A stretch of DNA of 64,000 nucleotides from Candidatus Nitrotoga sp. CP45 (GTDB lineage Bacteria; Pseudomonadota; Gammaproteobacteria; Burkholderiales; Gallionellaceae): contig CAMCFJ010000008.1 in NCBI GenBank assembly GCA_945874105.1, positions 18,487 through 82,486 on the forward strand, read 5' to 3'. Both the position numbers and the translations under genes were made by a program. Shown piece by piece: positions 35,641 to 47,679 of the stretch. Each line of letters begins with the position of its first letter. The first letter of the stretch is position 1. The notes beneath the pieces are model-generated. The model was not told where the DNA came from and made no database searches. It was given only the letters and a program-made list of their open reading frames with translations.

Positions 35641-37068
35641 TTAGAGCGGCAAACTGGAACTGCCCGTCAAATACTCATCCACTGCACGCGCCGCCTGGCG
35701 GCCTTCGCGTATTGCCCACACCACGAGTGACTGGCCGCGCCGCATATCGCCAGCAGCGAATACCTTGGCCACCGATGTCTGATAATAGCCCGCTCCTTCA
35801 GTGACAGCTTTGGCATTGCCGCGACCATCTTTTTCAACGCCAAACGCTTCCAGGATTTGTTGCGTCGGGCTGACGAAGCCCATCGCCAAAAGTACGAGGT
35901 CGGCCTGCATCTCAATTTCGCTGCCCGGCACTTCTTGCATTTTTCCGTCTCTCCATTCGACGCGCACGGCATGCAATTTTTCGATCTTGCCATTGTTGCC
36001 AGTTAATTCCTTGGTTGCCACAGCCCAATCACGCTGACAGCCTTCTTCATGAGAGCTGGACGAGCGTAGCTTCATTGGCCAGTATGGCCAGGTCAGCGGC
36101 TTATTCTCCTGCTCGGGCGGGCGCGGCATGACCTCAAACTGGGTCACCGAAGCTGCGCCTTGGCGGATGGACGTGCCTACACAGTCGGAACCCGTGTCGC
36201 CACCGCCGATCACCACCACGTGTTTGCCAGTCGCTTTGATCTGATCGGGCACCACGTCTCCCGCCACTATTTTGTTCTGCTGCGGCAGAAATTCCATGGC
36301 GAAATGCACACCCTGCAACTCGCGCCCGGGCACGGGCAAGTCGCGTGGCTGCTCAGCTCCACCGGCCAATACCACGGCGTCGAACTCATCCTTCAATTTC
36401 TGTGCCGACACCTGCACACCGATATTCTGCTTGACGCGGAATTCCACACCCTCGGCACGCATCTGTTCAATGCGACGGTCGATGTGGGATTTTTCAAGTT
36501 TGAAGTTGGGAATGCCATAACGCAAAAGGCCACCAATTCGATCATTTTTCTCGAACACCACCACGTCATGTCCGACGCGTGCCAATTGTTGGGCACACGC
36601 CAAACCGGCCGGGCCAGAGCCGACCACGGCAATCTTCTTGCCGGATTTGGTCTGTGCTGGTTGCGGCAGCACCCAACCTTCTTCCCAGCCTTTGTCGATG
36701 ATGGCATGCTCGATTGACTTGATGCCTACCGCATCGTCATTGATGCCCAGTGTGCAGGCCGCCTCACACGGCGCAGGACAAATACGTCCGGTGAATTCCG
36801 GAAAGTTGTTGGTAGAGTGCAGCACGTCCAGCGCCTGCTTCCAGTTGTCGCGATAAACCAAATCATTCCAGTCCGGGATGATGTTATTAACCGGACAACC
36901 TGTAGTGCAAAATGGAATGCCACAGTCCATGCAGCGCGAACCCTGCATAGCAGTCTGCTGGTCGGTCAGACGTGGGATGAATTCCTTATAGTTTTTCAGG
37001 CGTTCTGCGACCGGCAAGCTGTGCTCGCTTAAGCGGCGGAATTCCATAAACCCGGTAATTTTACCCAT
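35641..37068 (-). CDS. gltD: glutamate synthase small subunit
   Basis: 475 residues. It supplies electrons from NADPH to GltB. N-terminal cysteines [17 protein letters not shown] and [12 protein letters not shown] bind two [4Fe-4S] clusters. FAD site [32 protein letters not shown] site [16 protein letters not shown]-terminal FAD motif [18 protein letters not shown]. It begins directly after the gltB stop, so the two are one operon. Confidence 0.97.
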   Translation of the reverse strand: MGKITGFMEFRRLSEHSLPVAERLKNYKEFIPRLTDQQTAMQGSRCMDCGIPFCTTGCPVNNIIPDWNDLVYRDNWKQALDVLHSTNNFPEFTGRICPAPCEAACTLGINDDAVGIKSIEHAIIDKGWEEGWVLPQPAQTKSGKKIAVVGSGPAGLACAQQLARVGHDVVVFEKNDRIGGLLRYGIPNFKLEKSHIDRRIEQMRAEGVEFRVKQNIGVQVSAQKLKDEFDAVVLAGGAEQPRDLPVPGRELQGVHFAMEFLPQQNKIVAGDVVPDQIKATGKHVVVIGGGDTGSDCVGTSIRQGAASVTQFEVMPRPPEQENKPLTWPYWPMKLRSSSSHEEGCQRDWAVATKELTGNNGKIEKLHAVRVEWRDGKMQEVPGSEIEMQADLVLLAMGFVSPTQQILEAFGVEKDGRGNAKAVTEGAGYYQTSVAKVFAAGDMRRGQSLVVWAIREGRQAARAVDEYLTGSSSLPL

Positions 37069-40000
37069 TTATACAGCCTCCAATTGCTTGGTTTGTTCCG
37101 CCGCGACTTCCTGCAAAACGCGGCGGTATTCGGTCGGCATGACCTTGACGAATTTCGGCAAGTAGCGCGCCCAATTATTTAGAATATCCTGAGCGCGGAC
37201 ACTGCCGGTGTAGCTCAGGTGCGCACCCACCATGTCGCGCAAAACCTGTTCATCAGCCTTGCCGAGGTGGTTGAAATGCACCCGGCCATGCGTCTCGACT
37301 TCGCCCAGTTCGCTCGCAGCAGCCTCATCGGGTACCGGTTCCAGTTGCACCATCGCCAGATTGCAACGATGTTCGAAACCGCCATCCTCATCCAGAACAT
37401 AAGCAATACCGCCGGACATGCCAGCAGCAAAATTGCGTCCGGTCTGACCCAGCACAGCCACTATGCCGCCGGTCATATATTCGCAACCGTGGTCGCCCAA
37501 GCCTTCCACTACCGCAATAGCGCCGGAATTGCGCACCGCGAAACGCTCACCAGCCACCCCTCGGAAATAGCATTCACCACTGGTCGCACCGTACAACACG
37601 GTATTGCCAACGATAATATTTTCCTCGGCCACGATGTTGCATTCCTTGGGTGGCAGCACCACGATACGCCCGCCACACAACCCTTTGCCGACATAGTCAT
37701 TGCCCTCGCCAGACAACTCCAAGGTAATGCCATGCGCGAGAAAAGCGCCGAAGCTTTGTCCTGCCGTGCCTTGTAGTTTCACCGTAATGGTATCGTTCGG
37801 CAATCCCGTTTGACCATAGCGCTTTGCCACTTCATGCGACAGCATTGCGCCGACGGTGCGGTTAACATTGCGAATGCGGCCTTCAATTATTACCGGCAGC
37901 TTGTTTTCCAACGCAGGCATGGCTTCGGCAATGAGCCGATGATCCAGCGCCTGAGTCAGCCCATGATCCTGTTCCTCGGCATGACGGCGTGCCACGCTGA
38001 CGGGTACGTCAGGCTGATGGAAGATTTTGGAGAAGTCCAAACCCTTGGCTTTCCAATGTGCAATGACATGCTTTGTATTAAGCAAATCGCTACGACCGAT
38101 CAGATCATCGAACTTGCGAATACCGATCTGCGCCATGTGTTCGCGTACCTCTTCGGCCACAAAAAAGAAATAATTCACCACGTGTTCAGGCTGACCGGTG
38201 AATTTCTTGCGTAGCTCGGGATCTTGCGTAGCCACGCCCACCGGGCAGGTGTTGAGATGGCACTTGCGCATCATGATGCAGCCCTCGACTACCAGTGGCG
38301 CTGTGGCAAAACCGAACTCATCCGCGCCGAGTAACGCACCGATTAACACATCGCGCCCGGTCTTCAACTGGCCGTCCACCTGCAAAACAATACGCCCACG
38401 CAACTGGTTCAACACCAGCGTTTGCTGAGCTTCCGCCAGCCCGAGTTCCCACGGGGTGCCGGCATGCTTAATGGAAGACAAGGGCGAGGCACCCGTGCCA
38501 CCGTCATGGCCAGATACAGTTATATGATCCGCCTTGGCCTTGGCCACACCGGCCGCCACCGTGCCAACGCCCACTTCAGATACCAGCTTGACCGAAATGG
38601 AGGCGCGCGGATTAGCGTTCTTCAGGTCATGAATAAGCTGTGCCAGGTCTTCGATGGAATAAATATCGTGATGCGGTGGCGGTGAAATCAACCCCACACC
38701 AGGAATGGCGAAACGCAGTTTAGCGATGTACTCAGACACCTTGTGGCCGGGCAATTGACCGCCTTCACCAGGCTTCGCGCCCTGCGCCATCTTGATTTGA
38801 ATTTGATCGGCGCTAGCCAAGTATTCCGCAGTCACACCAAAGCGACCGGAAGCCACTTGTTTTATTTTGGAGCGCAATGAATCACCCGGCAACAAAGTAA
38901 GATCGGCTTCAATGCGTCCCTTGCCTATAATTTCAGATAATTTTTCACCGCCTTTAATTGGCTTGAAACGCATCGGGTCTTCGCCACCTTCGCCCGTGTT
39001 GGATTTCCCCCCGATACGGTTCATTGCAATGGCCAAAGCGGTGTGCGCCTCTGTGGAAATAGATCCAAGCGACATCGCTCCAGTAGCAAAACGTTTAACG
39101 ATTTCTTTCGCCGACTCGACCTCTGCCAGCGGCACTGGCGCGCCGGCCGGCTTGATTTCGAACAAGCCGCGCAACGTCTTCATGTGTTGAGTTTGGTCGT
39201 TAATCAGCTTTGCATATTCTTTGTACGTCTGCCCGTTATTGGAACGGGTTGCATGTTGCAACTTGGCGATGACATCCGGCGTCCACATATGCTCTTCACC
39301 ACGCACACGATAGGCATATTCACCCCCCGCTTCCAGCGCATTGGACAGCACCGGATCGTTGCCGAAAGCGGCTTGATGAATACGCACCGCTTCCTCGGCT
39401 ACCTCATGCAGGCCAATGCCTTCGATCTGGGTCGCCGTGCCGGTGAAATATTGCGACACAAAATCAGCGTTCAGGCCGATTGCCTCGAAAATCTGCCCGC
39501 CGCAATAAGAGTGATAAGTCGAGATGCCCATTTTGGACATGACCTTGAGCAGACCCTTGTTCACCGCCTTAATGAAACGCTTATTCGCATCCTTACTCGA
39601 TACGCCAGCAGGTAAATAATCGCTCATGGCAGAAATAGTTTCATACGCCAGCCATGGGCATACCGCCTCGGCGCCATAACCGGCAAGCAGAGCGAAGTGA
39701 TGAGTTTCACGCACGGAACCGGAATCCACCACCAGTCCGGTGCTGGTGCGCAGCCCTTCCCGTACCAGATGATGGTGTACTCCCGCACAAGCCAGCAAAG
39801 CCGGAATCGCCACGCGTTTGCTTGAAACCGCACGGTCGGACAAAATCAGTACGTTGCAGCCATCCGCCACTGCCTGGTCGGCTGCGGCACTCAGCGCCTT
39901 GATCGCGCCCTCGCAACCCGCCGCGCCCTGTGCCGCAGGATAAGTGATATCCAACACCAGCGCCTTGTAACGTCCTTGAGTTAATGTGCTGATGTCGCGC

Positions 40001-41754
40001 AGCTTGGCCAAATCTTCATTGGATAGCACAGGCTGATGCACCTCGAGGCGCAGCGGCGGGTCGGTCTCGTCGATGCCGAGCAGATTGGGCTTTGGTCCAA
40101 TAAACGAGGTAAGCGACATGACGATCTCTTCACGGATCGGATCGATAGGCGGGTTAGTCACCTGAGCAAAAAGCTGCTTGAAATAGTTGTACAGCACCTT
40201 GTTTTTATCCGACAGCACAGGCAAGGCGGCATCATTGCCCATAGAACCGGTTGCCTCTTCCCCTGCGGCAGCCATGGGCGCAAGAATGAATTTGATGTCT
40301 TCCTGCGAATAGCCAAATGCCTGCTGAGCATCCAGCAAGCTGGTGTCAGACAATCTTTCCCTGGGTGTTTTCTTTACGTCTACACCTGGCAAATCGCCGA
40401 GGAAATAGCGTGATTTTTCAATCCACTCGCGGTACGGTTTTGCGGTGGCGAGCTGCTGCTTCAATTCGGCATCATCTATAATTCGGCCTGCTTCCAAGTC
40501 AATGAGAAACATCTTGCCCGGCTGTAGTCGCCATTTTTTCACAATCTTGGATTGCGGAATATCCAGCACGCCCATTTCAGATGCCATCAGCACCAAGTCA
40601 TCATCTGTAATCAGATAACGCGCCGGGCGCAGGCCGTTGCGATCCAGCGTTGCGCCGATCATGCGACCATCCGTGAAAGCCACGGCAGCAGGGCCATCCC
40701 ACGGCTCCATCAACGCAGCATGGTATTCATAAAAAGCGCGGCGTTCTTCATCCATCAATGGATTGCCTGCCCAAGCTTCAGGAATCAGCAGCATCATCGC
40801 GTGCGGCAGCGAATAACCGCCTGCCACCAGCAGTTCCAGTGCATTATCAAAACAGGCGGAATCGGATTGGCCTTCCACAATTAACGGCCATAACTTTTCC
40901 AGGTCTGCGCCCAGCAGCTTGGATGACATCGCTGCATGCCGCGCTGTCATCCAGTTCACGTTACCGCGCAAGGTGTTGATCTCGCCGTTGTGCGCAATCA
41001 TACGGAATGGATGCGCCAGATCCCAGGAGGGGAAAGTATTGGTGGAAAAACGTTGATGTACCAGCGCCAATGCGCTGATCATGCTTTCATCTTGCAGATC
41101 GAGATAGTATTTGCCAACCTGATCGGCCAACAACATACCCTTGTATACAATAGTGCGCGCAGAAAACGATGGTATGTAGAAACCCCGCCCCTGTTCATTG
41201 GGCAAGCTGCGCACGGTGTGTTCTGCGGTCTTGCGAATGACAAACAACTTACGCTCGAAGCTATCAGTGTCTGGGCAATTCGTACCGCACCCAATAAATA
41301 CCTGGCGCACCACTGGCTCAACCGCCTTAACGCTCTCGCCCAAGCTGCCGTTGTCCACCGGCACATCACGCCAGCCCAATAAAATTTGTCCTTCCGCAGC
41401 AATCCTGTCGGCAATCACCTGCTCGCAGGCGGCGCGTGCCGCTGCATCGCGCGGCAGGAACAACATACCAACCCCATATTTGCCAGCCGTCGGCAGCGAC
41501 ATACCCTGTGCAGCACACGAATTGCGCAAAAATGCATCCGGAATCTGGATAAGAATGCCTGCGCCATCACCCGCCAAAGGGTCAGCGCCCACCGCGCCGC
41601 GATGAGTAAGATTTGTCAGTATCTGCAGACCTTGACGTATCATGTCATGGCTCTGCTTACCTTTGATATGTGCCACAAAGCCCACTCCGCACGCATCGTG
41701 CTCATGGCGCGGGTCATACAAACCCTGCTGGACCGGCAACGAAGAATGACTCAC
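37069..41754 (-). CDS. gltB: glutamate synthase large subunit
   Basis: 1561 residues from a GTG at 41754 ([20 protein letters not shown]), chosen because GAGGA lies 7 bases ahead; the frame is open to 41802. The N-terminal Ntn amidotransferase has the catalytic Cys in HDACGVGFV after a propeptide. The central and FMN domains follow ([34 protein letters not shown]). Cysteines [17 protein letters not shown] hold the 3Fe-4S cluster, and a C-terminal GXGXG beta-helix follows. With GltD it makes two glutamates from glutamine and 2-oxoglutarate. Confidence 0.97.
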   Translation of the reverse strand: MSHSSLPVQQGLYDPRHEHDACGVGFVAHIKGKQSHDMIRQGLQILTNLTHRGAVGADPLAGDGAGILIQIPDAFLRNSCAAQGMSLPTAGKYGVGMLFLPRDAAARAACEQVIADRIAAEGQILLGWRDVPVDNGSLGESVKAVEPVVRQVFIGCGTNCPDTDSFERKLFVIRKTAEHTVRSLPNEQGRGFYIPSFSARTIVYKGMLLADQVGKYYLDLQDESMISALALVHQRFSTNTFPSWDLAHPFRMIAHNGEINTLRGNVNWMTARHAAMSSKLLGADLEKLWPLIVEGQSDSACFDNALELLVAGGYSLPHAMMLLIPEAWAGNPLMDEERRAFYEYHAALMEPWDGPAAVAFTDGRMIGATLDRNGLRPARYLITDDDLVLMASEMGVLDIPQSKIVKKWRLQPGKMFLIDLEAGRIIDDAELKQQLATAKPYREWIEKSRYFLGDLPGVDVKKTPRERLSDTSLLDAQQAFGYSQEDIKFILAPMAAAGEEATGSMGNDAALPVLSDKNKVLYNYFKQLFAQVTNPPIDPIREEIVMSLTSFIGPKPNLLGIDETDPPLRLEVHQPVLSNEDLAKLRDISTLTQGRYKALVLDITYPAAQGAAGCEGAIKALSAAADQAVADGCNVLILSDRAVSSKRVAIPALLACAGVHHHLVREGLRTSTGLVVDSGSVRETHHFALLAGYGAEAVCPWLAYETISAMSDYLPAGVSSKDANKRFIKAVNKGLLKVMSKMGISTYHSYCGGQIFEAIGLNADFVSQYFTGTATQIEGIGLHEVAEEAVRIHQAAFGNDPVLSNALEAGGEYAYRVRGEEHMWTPDVIAKLQHATRSNNGQTYKEYAKLINDQTQHMKTLRGLFEIKPAGAPVPLAEVESAKEIVKRFATGAMSLGSISTEAHTALAIAMNRIGGKSNTGEGGEDPMRFKPIKGGEKLSEIIGKGRIEADLTLLPGDSLRSKIKQVASGRFGVTAEYLASADQIQIKMAQGAKPGEGGQLPGHKVSEYIAKLRFAIPGVGLISPPPHHDIYSIEDLAQLIHDLKNANPRASISVKLVSEVGVGTVAAGVAKAKADHITVSGHDGGTGASPLSSIKHAGTPWELGLAEAQQTLVLNQLRGRIVLQVDGQLKTGRDVLIGALLGADEFGFATAPLVVEGCIMMRKCHLNTCPVGVATQDPELRKKFTGQPEHVVNYFFFVAEEVREHMAQIGIRKFDDLIGRSDLLNTKHVIAHWKAKGLDFSKIFHQPDVPVSVARRHAEEQDHGLTQALDHRLIAEAMPALENKLPVIIEGRIRNVNRTVGAMLSHEVAKRYGQTGLPNDTITVKLQGTAGQSFGAFLAHGITLELSGEGNDYVGKGLCGGRIVVLPPKECNIVAEENIIVGNTVLYGATSGECYFRGVAGERFAVRNSGAIAVVEGLGDHGCEYMTGGIVAVLGQTGRNFAAGMSGGIAYVLDEDGGFEHRCNLAMVQLEPVPDEAAASELGEVETHGRVHFNHLGKADEQVLRDMVGAHLSYTGSVRAQDILNNWARYLPKFVKVMPTEYRRVLQEVAAEQTKQLEAV

Positions 41755-42116
41755 ACGTTGTTCCTCATTAAAAATCACTAACCCCAAAAAAAGTGGCGAC
41801 ACACATCGCCACAGCGCTATTTATACAATCTATGCCCACAAAAAATACAAGGCGAAAGGGCGGAAATATTACCTTGTCTCGGGTCGAACAGCAACCTAGA
41901 ACCTGTCCCGATATGAAATTCAGGCTAAACAGCGGTGTATCTCCACCAAGGAGAAGGCTTAAAGATAAGGCGTAGCGAATTTGTTTGCATAACTTGAATT
42001 TGGGCAAGTACTGAATTTTCAGAAGCTCCCGCCAGTTGATGATAAAATTGCACTGATGTTTGCAGTGGGGTTTTGTATTGAAATTACTGCTCAATTTTTA
42101 AAGATACTTAAATAAT
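41755..42116. other. divergent gltB / gmk promoter region
   Basis: 362 bp between divergent genes. It is AT-rich towards gmk and should hold both promoters. I see no gene, no strong promoter match and no known RNA. The only marked features are short T-rich runs and the gltB ribosome site near 41762-41766. Confidence 0.5.
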
Positions 42117-42725
42117 ATGCCAGGAAATCTCTTTGTCGTCAGTGCACCATCGGGTGCAGGAAAAACCAGCCTGGTTCGCGCGCTGCTGGCTAGCAATCAG
42201 CAGGTTGATATATCTGTTTCCTACACCACACGAGCGCCACGCCCAAGTGAGACCGAGGGGGAAGATTATCATTTTGTGAGCCGTGAAACTTTTTTGAATA
42301 TGGCAAACCATAGTGATTTTTTAGAAAGCGCCGAGGTATATGGCAATCTCTATGGCACTTCACAATCCTGGATTGAAGCTGAAATTTTGAGCGGACGCGA
42401 CATACTATTGGAAATTGATTGGCAGGGCGCGGCGCAAGTACGACGCGCATTTTCGGATTGCATCAGCATCTTCATCCTGCCGCCCTCTTTGCAAGCACTG
42501 GAGGATCGCCTGCATGCGCGCGGACAAGATGATGTTAACGTGATCGCACAGCGTCTGCGCGCCGCGAAGGAGGACATCGCTCATGTCGTGGAGTTCGACT
42601 ATGTTATCATTAACGACACGCTGGACGTTGCTTTTCAACAGCTCAATGCCATTGTCGTTGCCGCTGGACTTCGCCGCGACAGACAGCTCTCACGCCAGCA
42701 AACTTTAATCAATCAACTGCAATAA
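42117..42725 (+). CDS. gmk: guanylate kinase
   Basis: 202 residues. It phosphorylates GMP to GDP. P-loop [17 protein letters not shown] (6-22); GMP site [20 protein letters not shown]; lid region [16 protein letters not shown]. The length is typical. It is followed after 13 bp by rpoZ, a conserved pair. Confidence 0.97.
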   Translation: MPGNLFVVSAPSGAGKTSLVRALLASNQQVDISVSYTTRAPRPSETEGEDYHFVSRETFLNMANHSDFLESAEVYGNLYGTSQSWIEAEILSGRDILLEIDWQGAAQVRRAFSDCISIFILPPSLQALEDRLHARGQDDVNVIAQRLRAAKEDIAHVVEFDYVIINDTLDVAFQQLNAIVVAAGLRRDRQLSRQQTLINQLQ

Positions 42726-42738
42726 GGAGAACCACACC

Positions 42739-42945
42739 ATGGCCCGCGTAACGATAGACGACTGTTTGGTTAACATCCCCAACCGATTTGAGCTCACTTT
42801 GGCTGCCGCCTACCGCGCACGCCAGTTGGCTAATGGTGCCAGCTATCTAGTGGCAGAATGCAAAGATAAGCCCACAGTAATTGCCCTGCGCGAAATCAGC
42901 GAAGGCAAGGTAGGACTGGAAATGCTTGCTCGCGGACTAGCCTAG
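42739..42945 (+). CDS. rpoZ: RNA polymerase omega subunit
   Basis: 68 residues, start [20 protein letters not shown], with [11 protein letters not shown] and [16 protein letters not shown]. It aids assembly of RNA polymerase and forms part of a ppGpp site. In most betaproteobacteria spoT follows gmk-rpoZ; here the next gene is pabB after 235 bp without a spoT trace. An AAGGAGA ribosome site precedes the ATG. Confidence 0.97.
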   Translation: MARVTIDDCLVNIPNRFELTLAAAYRARQLANGASYLVAECKDKPTVIALREISEGKVGLEMLARGLA

Positions 42946-43180
42946 AAATCTCAGTTTCCAGCCGTTCGCGCTGGTAATTTTAACTGCAACAATTTCAGCT
43001 GCAAATGATAAGCGACCTGAACAAAAAATTGGCCAACTGGGTCGCGCAAAGCTGATTTAATCGCTCCAAAAAACTGCCAGTGTAAAGCATAGCTACTTCG
43101 CCCTTAATCATCTGGCCACAGCATTTGATCGAGCCGCACAGCGGAGCGACACAAGCTTTCCTCCTTACCCACCAACACCG

Positions 43181-44545
43181 ATGCTTTATAGCACCCATCT
43201 TCCCTATGCTGCCAATGCTGCCGCTTACTTCGCGGCCATCGCGGATTTGCCTTGGGCGGTCTGGCTGGACAGCGGTGGGCGAGGGCGTTATGACATTCTA
43301 TGTGCACAACCGGTCGTAACGTTGGTCACATATGGCATAGTCACCGAAATCACAAATGCAGCCGGTGTACATCGTTTAACCGCAGATCCATTTGACCTCT
43401 TGCGCCAGCAATTGGGTGCACCCATCGCAGCAATACCGGATATACCCTTTATGGGCGGCGCATTAGGCTATTGGAGTTACGATCTGGCGCGTCGCCTGTT
43501 TACGTTGCCTACACAGGCACAGGATACTGAACATCTGCCGGACATGATGGTTGGTATCTACGACTGGGCGATAGTGCTGGATCATCAGGAAAAGACGACC
43601 CGTCTGGTTTCACGGCAACGCGAACAAGCAACGGTGCAAGTGTTGCCGCAAATTCTTGCGCGATTGCAGCAACACAGTAATGCGCCTCAGGAAAAATTTA
43701 AAGTACATGGCCGCATACAGTCGAATTTTAGCCGCGTGGGGTATCAATCCGCATTTGATGCCATACAGCGCTACTTGCACGCGGGCGATTGTTATCAAGT
43801 CAATTTGGCGCAACGCTATGCAGCACGCGCTTCCGGTGATTCGCTAGCTGCCTATCTCGAATTGCGCCGCTTGAGCCCGGCACCTTATTCCGCTTTTCTC
43901 AATTTCCCGCACGCGCAAATTTTATGCACCTCGCCGGAACGATTTCTGCAAGTACAACAGGGACGCGTCGAAACCAATCCGATCAAGGGCACTCGCCCGC
44001 GTCACGACAATCCGTGCGAGGATTCGAAGATAGCGCAAGAGTTGGGCCAGAGCGACAAGGACCGCGCAGAGAATCTAATGATTGTTGATTTGCTACGTAA
44101 CGACCTGGGCAAGAGTTGTATATCTGGTTCAGTGCAAGTACCCAAGCTGTTCGAACTGGAGAGTTTTGCCCAAGTACACCATTTGGTAAGTACCGTCACC
44201 GGTCAGCTTGCGCCGGGGCGCGACGCGATGGCGCTGTTACGCGATTGTTTCCCCGGTGGCTCTGTCACTGGCGCACCTAAACAACGCGTCATGCAAATCA
44301 TCGAACAATTGGAGCCGCATCGACGCGGGGTATATTGCGGTGCGATTGGTTATGTCGGCTTCGATGGCAATATGGATAGCAACATCGCTATCCGTACTTT
44401 GGTATATGCCGATGGCGAAATCCGCTTTTGGGCGGGCGGCGGCATCGTGGCGGATTCAAACGCAGATGCAGAATATCAAGAGACATTAGACAAAGCGGTA
44501 GCAATGCTGAAAGTCTTGCAACAGTTTGGCGGCGAATATGAGTGA
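43181..44545 (+). CDS. pabB: aminodeoxychorismate synthase component I
   Basis: 454 residues. It makes 4-amino-4-deoxychorismate for folate with PabA. The chorismate-binding domain (about 185-450) carries ETNPIKGTRPRHDNP. The Lys in PIKGT is the PabB hallmark, where TrpE has Ala. Also visible: ENLMIVDLLRNDLGK, FPGGSVTGAPKQRVMQIIEQLEP and FWAGGGIVADSN. No C-terminal lyase (PabC) fusion. The start codon context is weak, so a slightly different start is possible. Confidence 0.93.
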   Translation: MLYSTHLPYAANAAAYFAAIADLPWAVWLDSGGRGRYDILCAQPVVTLVTYGIVTEITNAAGVHRLTADPFDLLRQQLGAPIAAIPDIPFMGGALGYWSYDLARRLFTLPTQAQDTEHLPDMMVGIYDWAIVLDHQEKTTRLVSRQREQATVQVLPQILARLQQHSNAPQEKFKVHGRIQSNFSRVGYQSAFDAIQRYLHAGDCYQVNLAQRYAARASGDSLAAYLELRRLSPAPYSAFLNFPHAQILCTSPERFLQVQQGRVETNPIKGTRPRHDNPCEDSKIAQELGQSDKDRAENLMIVDLLRNDLGKSCISGSVQVPKLFELESFAQVHHLVSTVTGQLAPGRDAMALLRDCFPGGSVTGAPKQRVMQIIEQLEPHRRGVYCGAIGYVGFDGNMDSNIAIRTLVYADGEIRFWAGGGIVADSNADAEYQETLDKAVAMLKVLQQFGGEYE

Positions 44546-44663
44546 GACGCGTAACGCTCAGCTAACACGATGAAAGCAGCGAGCTGCACCTGTTGGATTT
44601 ATTCATCGGGAAAGTTTCGGGTAGAATGCGCGCTTCAAATTCAAACTTATTAAAGGCGTCGCC

Positions 44664-45347
44664 ATGTACAAAATTGCACCTAGCATTCTCTCCGCCAATT
44701 TCGCCAAGCTCGGTGAAGAAGTCATCAATGTCATCGCCTCCGGCGCGGACATAATCCACTTCGACGTGATGGACAACCATTACGTACCCAACCTGACCAT
44801 TGGTCCGCTGGTGTGTTCTGCCATTCGTCCGATTACCCAGGCAGTAATCGACGTACACCTGATGGTCAAGCCAGTGGACCGTATCATCCCGGATTTCGCC
44901 AAAGCCGGCGCCAACATCATCTCTTTTCACCCGGAAGCGTCCGAGCACATTGACCGCACTATTAGCCTGATCAAGGAAAACGGCTGCAAGGCCGGGCTGG
45001 TATTCAATCCCGGCACACCATTGAGCTATCTCGACCATGTCATGGACAAAATCGATCTGATCCTGATTATGTCAGTGAACCCTGGTTTCGGTGGCCAGAA
45101 ATTCATCCCCGATGCGCTGAACAAGCTACGCACTGCGCGCCAAAAGATTAATGATAGCGGGCGCGACATCATGCTGGAAATCGACGGCGGCGTGAACACC
45201 AGCAACATAGCGGAAATTGCTGCTGCTGGTTGCGATACCTTCGTGGCTGGCTCCGCTGTGTATGGCGCAGGCAAGGATACTGATCCGCACCGCTATGATT
45301 CCATCATCGCCGCTCTGCGCGCCGAACTGGCCAAAGTAAGCAAGTAA
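44664..45347 (+). CDS. rpe: ribulose-phosphate 3-epimerase
   Basis: 227 residues, TIM barrel, start [20 protein letters not shown]. It interconverts ribulose-5-P and xylulose-5-P with a metal ion. [45 protein letters not shown] and [19 protein letters not shown] carry the catalytic and metal residues. Its TAA overlaps the gph ATG by one base (TAATG), so the pair is coupled. Confidence 0.97.
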   Translation: MYKIAPSILSANFAKLGEEVINVIASGADIIHFDVMDNHYVPNLTIGPLVCSAIRPITQAVIDVHLMVKPVDRIIPDFAKAGANIISFHPEASEHIDRTISLIKENGCKAGLVFNPGTPLSYLDHVMDKIDLILIMSVNPGFGGQKFIPDALNKLRTARQKINDSGRDIMLEIDGGVNTSNIAEIAAAGCDTFVAGSAVYGAGKDTDPHRYDSIIAALRAELAKVSK

Positions 45348-46033
45348 TGCCGCAAGCGCGTTTCCCGCTAAGCATCTCCGCCATCCTAATAGATCTGGAT
45401 GGCACATTACTTCACACTGCACCTGAACTGGTGGCCTCCGCCAATCGCATGTTGCGTGACCTGGGTCGTCCTGCTGTGCCGCAAGATTTGCTGACCAGCT
45501 ACATTGGCAACGGTGTCAGTTGGCTGGTGAAACGTGCGCTGACCGGCGACATGCATGCCGAGCCGGATGCAAGTCTATATGAACAGGCGCTGCCGATTTT
45601 CGAGCAGCACTACAATGAGTTGCTGTTGCAGAGCAAACCATTTGAGGGGGTGATTGCCGGGCTGGACGCCATGAAAGCGGCGGGTTTTCGCCTGGGCTGC
45701 ATTACCAACAAGGTAAAACGCTACACTGAGCCCCTGCTTGAGGGTTTAGGACTTGCACATTATTTCGAGATCGTGCTGTCCGGCGACAGCCTGCCGGAAA
45801 AAAAGCCACATCCGCTGCCGCTACAGCATGCAGCGAAGTTTTTCGGCGTTCCGGTGGAGCAAGTGCTGCTGATTGGCGATTCACTCAATGACGCGGTTGC
45901 GGCGCGCGCCGCTGGCTGTCCAATAGTCTGCGTGCCCTACGGTTACAACCACGGCGAGCCAGTGGATAGACTTGATCTGGATGCTGTGATTGACACGCTG
46001 CCAGATGTGATAAAGCTGATTCAAAAAGCATGA
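45347..46033 (+). CDS. gph: phosphoglycolate phosphatase
   Basis: 228 residues, HAD family. Motif I is LIDLDGTLLHT with the nucleophile Asp; motif II is CITNKVKRY; motif III/IV are PEKKPHPLPLQHAA and LLIGDSLNDAVAARAAGCP. It removes 2-phosphoglycolate made by DNA repair or by RuBisCO oxygenation. The cluster rpe-gph-trpE is typical of betaproteobacteria. Confidence 0.95.
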   Translation: MPQARFPLSISAILIDLDGTLLHTAPELVASANRMLRDLGRPAVPQDLLTSYIGNGVSWLVKRALTGDMHAEPDASLYEQALPIFEQHYNELLLQSKPFEGVIAGLDAMKAAGFRLGCITNKVKRYTEPLLEGLGLAHYFEIVLSGDSLPEKKPHPLPLQHAAKFFGVPVEQVLLIGDSLNDAVAARAAGCPIVCVPYGYNHGEPVDRLDLDAVIDTLPDVIKLIQKA

Positions 46034-46078
46034 CCTGATGACACACGAAAATTTCAAAATCCGGAGAGAAACTGGCGC

Positions 46079-46126
46079 ATGGCGATGGTGATCACCACCC
46101 CGTTCGGCGTGGCCGCCCCGTTTTAG
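46079..46126 (+). other. possible 15-codon leader ORF upstream of trpE
   Basis: ATG at 46079, preceded by GGAG (46063-46066), encodes MAMVITTPFGVAAPF then TAG. The DNA includes the 12-bp palindrome TGGTGATCACCA (46086-46097). It lies 38 bp before the trpE start and is followed by CCATTTTTTG. The peptide has no Trp codon, so it is not a classical trp attenuator leader. It may be chance or a leader of another kind. Confidence 0.35.
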
Positions 46127-46164
46127 TGCTGCCGTCTTCCCATTTTTTGAGTTAGGAGCAATTC

Positions 46165-47679
46165 GTGTTGAACCCCATTTCTGAACAATCTTTCGATCAG
46201 CTTGCCGAGCAAGGATATAACCGCATCCCGCTGGTGGTAGAGACCTTTGCTGATCTGGACACGCCACTGTCGTTGTATCTCAAGCTCGCCAATAAACCTT
46301 ATTCCTATTTGCTGGAATCAGTACAGGGTGGTGAACGCTTTGGCCGGTATTCCTTCATTGGCCTGCCCGCCGATACACGCATTACGGTGCGAGGTAAGCA
46401 CATTACGCTCATCACTCCGACTAGCGAAACCGTCCAAAATGCAGACAATCCTCTGGACTTCATCAAGGACTACCAGTCGCATTTCAAAGTCGCACCACTG
46501 CCCGGCCTGCCGCGCTTTACGGGCGGGTTGGCTGGTTATTTCGGCTATGACACCGTACGCTATATCGAGCCGCGTCTGGCCAAAACGCAAAAGCAGGACG
46601 TGCTTGGCACGCCGGATATACTGCTAATGCTCACCGAGCAGCTGGTGGTAGTGGACAATCTATCCGGCAAGCTCATCTTCATCATATATGCCAATCCGCA
46701 ACTGCCGAATGCTTATGCTCTGGCACGGCAGCGCCTGCAAGAGCTGACACAGTTGCTGCGCCAACCAGTGGAAATACCGCGTGCCCCGCAATTCCCCCCG
46801 CAGCAGGCCGTATCCGAGTTCGGTGAGGAAGCCTATAAACAGGCCGTAGAAAAGGCCAAGCGCTACATTTTCGATGGCGACATCATGCAGGTTGTGCCTT
46901 CGCAGCGCATGAGCCAGCCATTCCCTGCGTCACCGCTCAACCTTTACCGGGTGCTACGTTCCATCAACCCCTCACCCTACATGTTCTATTACGACATGGG
47001 GGACCATCATGTGGTCGGCGCTTCGCCGGAAATTCTGGTGCGACTGGAAGGTGACAACGTGACCGTGCGCCCCATCGCCGGTACCCGTCCGCGCGGTATG
47101 ACACCGCAACAGGATGCCACGCTTGCGAAAGAACTTCTGACTGACCCCAAGGAGCTGGCGGAACATCTGATGCTCATAGATCTCGGGCGTAATGATGTTG
47201 GCCGCGTCGCGCAGCAGGGCACGGTGAAGCTCACCGAGAAAATGGTAATTGAGCGCTATTCGCACGTGATGCACATCGTGTCCAATGTCGAAGGCACGCT
47301 CAAACCGGGGCTGGATGCAATTGCGGTTTTGAAAGCCACCTTCCCGGCTGGCACGGTGAGCGGCGCACCCAAAGTACGCGCGATGGAAATCATCGACGAA
47401 CTGGAGCCTACCAAGCGTGGCATCTATGCCGGCGCAGTAGGCTATCTTGGCTTTAACGGCGACATGGATCTTGCCATCGCCATCCGCACGGCAGTGATCA
47501 AAGCAGGCACTCTCTATGTCCAATCCGGGGGTGGCTTGGTAGCCGACTCGGTACCGGCTAGCGAATGGACAGAAACCCAGAATAAAGCACGCGCAGTGCT
47601 ACGTGCCGCCGAGATGGTATTGGCTGGGCTGGATAATGCTGACGAAACAGGAATTGGACTTGTGCTGCCAGACGCCTAA
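46165..47679 (+). CDS. trpE: anthranilate synthase component I
   Basis: 504 residues from a GTG at 46165 with TAGGAG 6 bases ahead. It makes anthranilate from chorismate with TrpG. The N-terminal Trp-feedback region has [18 protein letters not shown] (LLES element). The catalytic domain has [56 protein letters not shown] and [10 protein letters not shown]. trpG, trpD and trpC, usually next, are absent; xthA follows convergently and overlaps the stop by 4 bp. Confidence 0.96.
   Translation: MLNPISEQSFDQLAEQGYNRIPLVVETFADLDTPLSLYLKLANKPYSYLLESVQGGERFGRYSFIGLPADTRITVRGKHITLITPTSETVQNADNPLDFIKDYQSHFKVAPLPGLPRFTGGLAGYFGYDTVRYIEPRLAKTQKQDVLGTPDILLMLTEQLVVVDNLSGKLIFIIYANPQLPNAYALARQRLQELTQLLRQPVEIPRAPQFPPQQAVSEFGEEAYKQAVEKAKRYIFDGDIMQVVPSQRMSQPFPASPLNLYRVLRSINPSPYMFYYDMGDHHVVGASPEILVRLEGDNVTVRPIAGTRPRGMTPQQDATLAKELLTDPKELAEHLMLIDLGRNDVGRVAQQGTVKLTEKMVIERYSHVMHIVSNVEGTLKPGLDAIAVLKATFPAGTVSGAPKVRAMEIIDELEPTKRGIYAGAVGYLGFNGDMDLAIAIRTAVIKAGTLYVQSGGGLVADSVPASEWTETQNKARAVLRAAEMVLAGLDNADETGIGLVLPDA

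Noticed and set aside
37219..37776. Long plus-strand frame opposite gltB (185 codons), and many similar antisense frames over gltB, priA and gltD
   Set aside because: They lie fully inside strongly conserved genes on the other strand and show no protein motif; long shadow frames are expected there.
44562..45038. 158-codon minus-strand frame over rpe
   Set aside because: Antisense to the clear rpe gene; sequence mirrors its codons and matches no family.
46079..46126. Classical trp attenuator
   Set aside because: The leader peptide has no Trp codons and no clean terminator/antiterminator pair could be drawn; kept only as a possible leader ORF.
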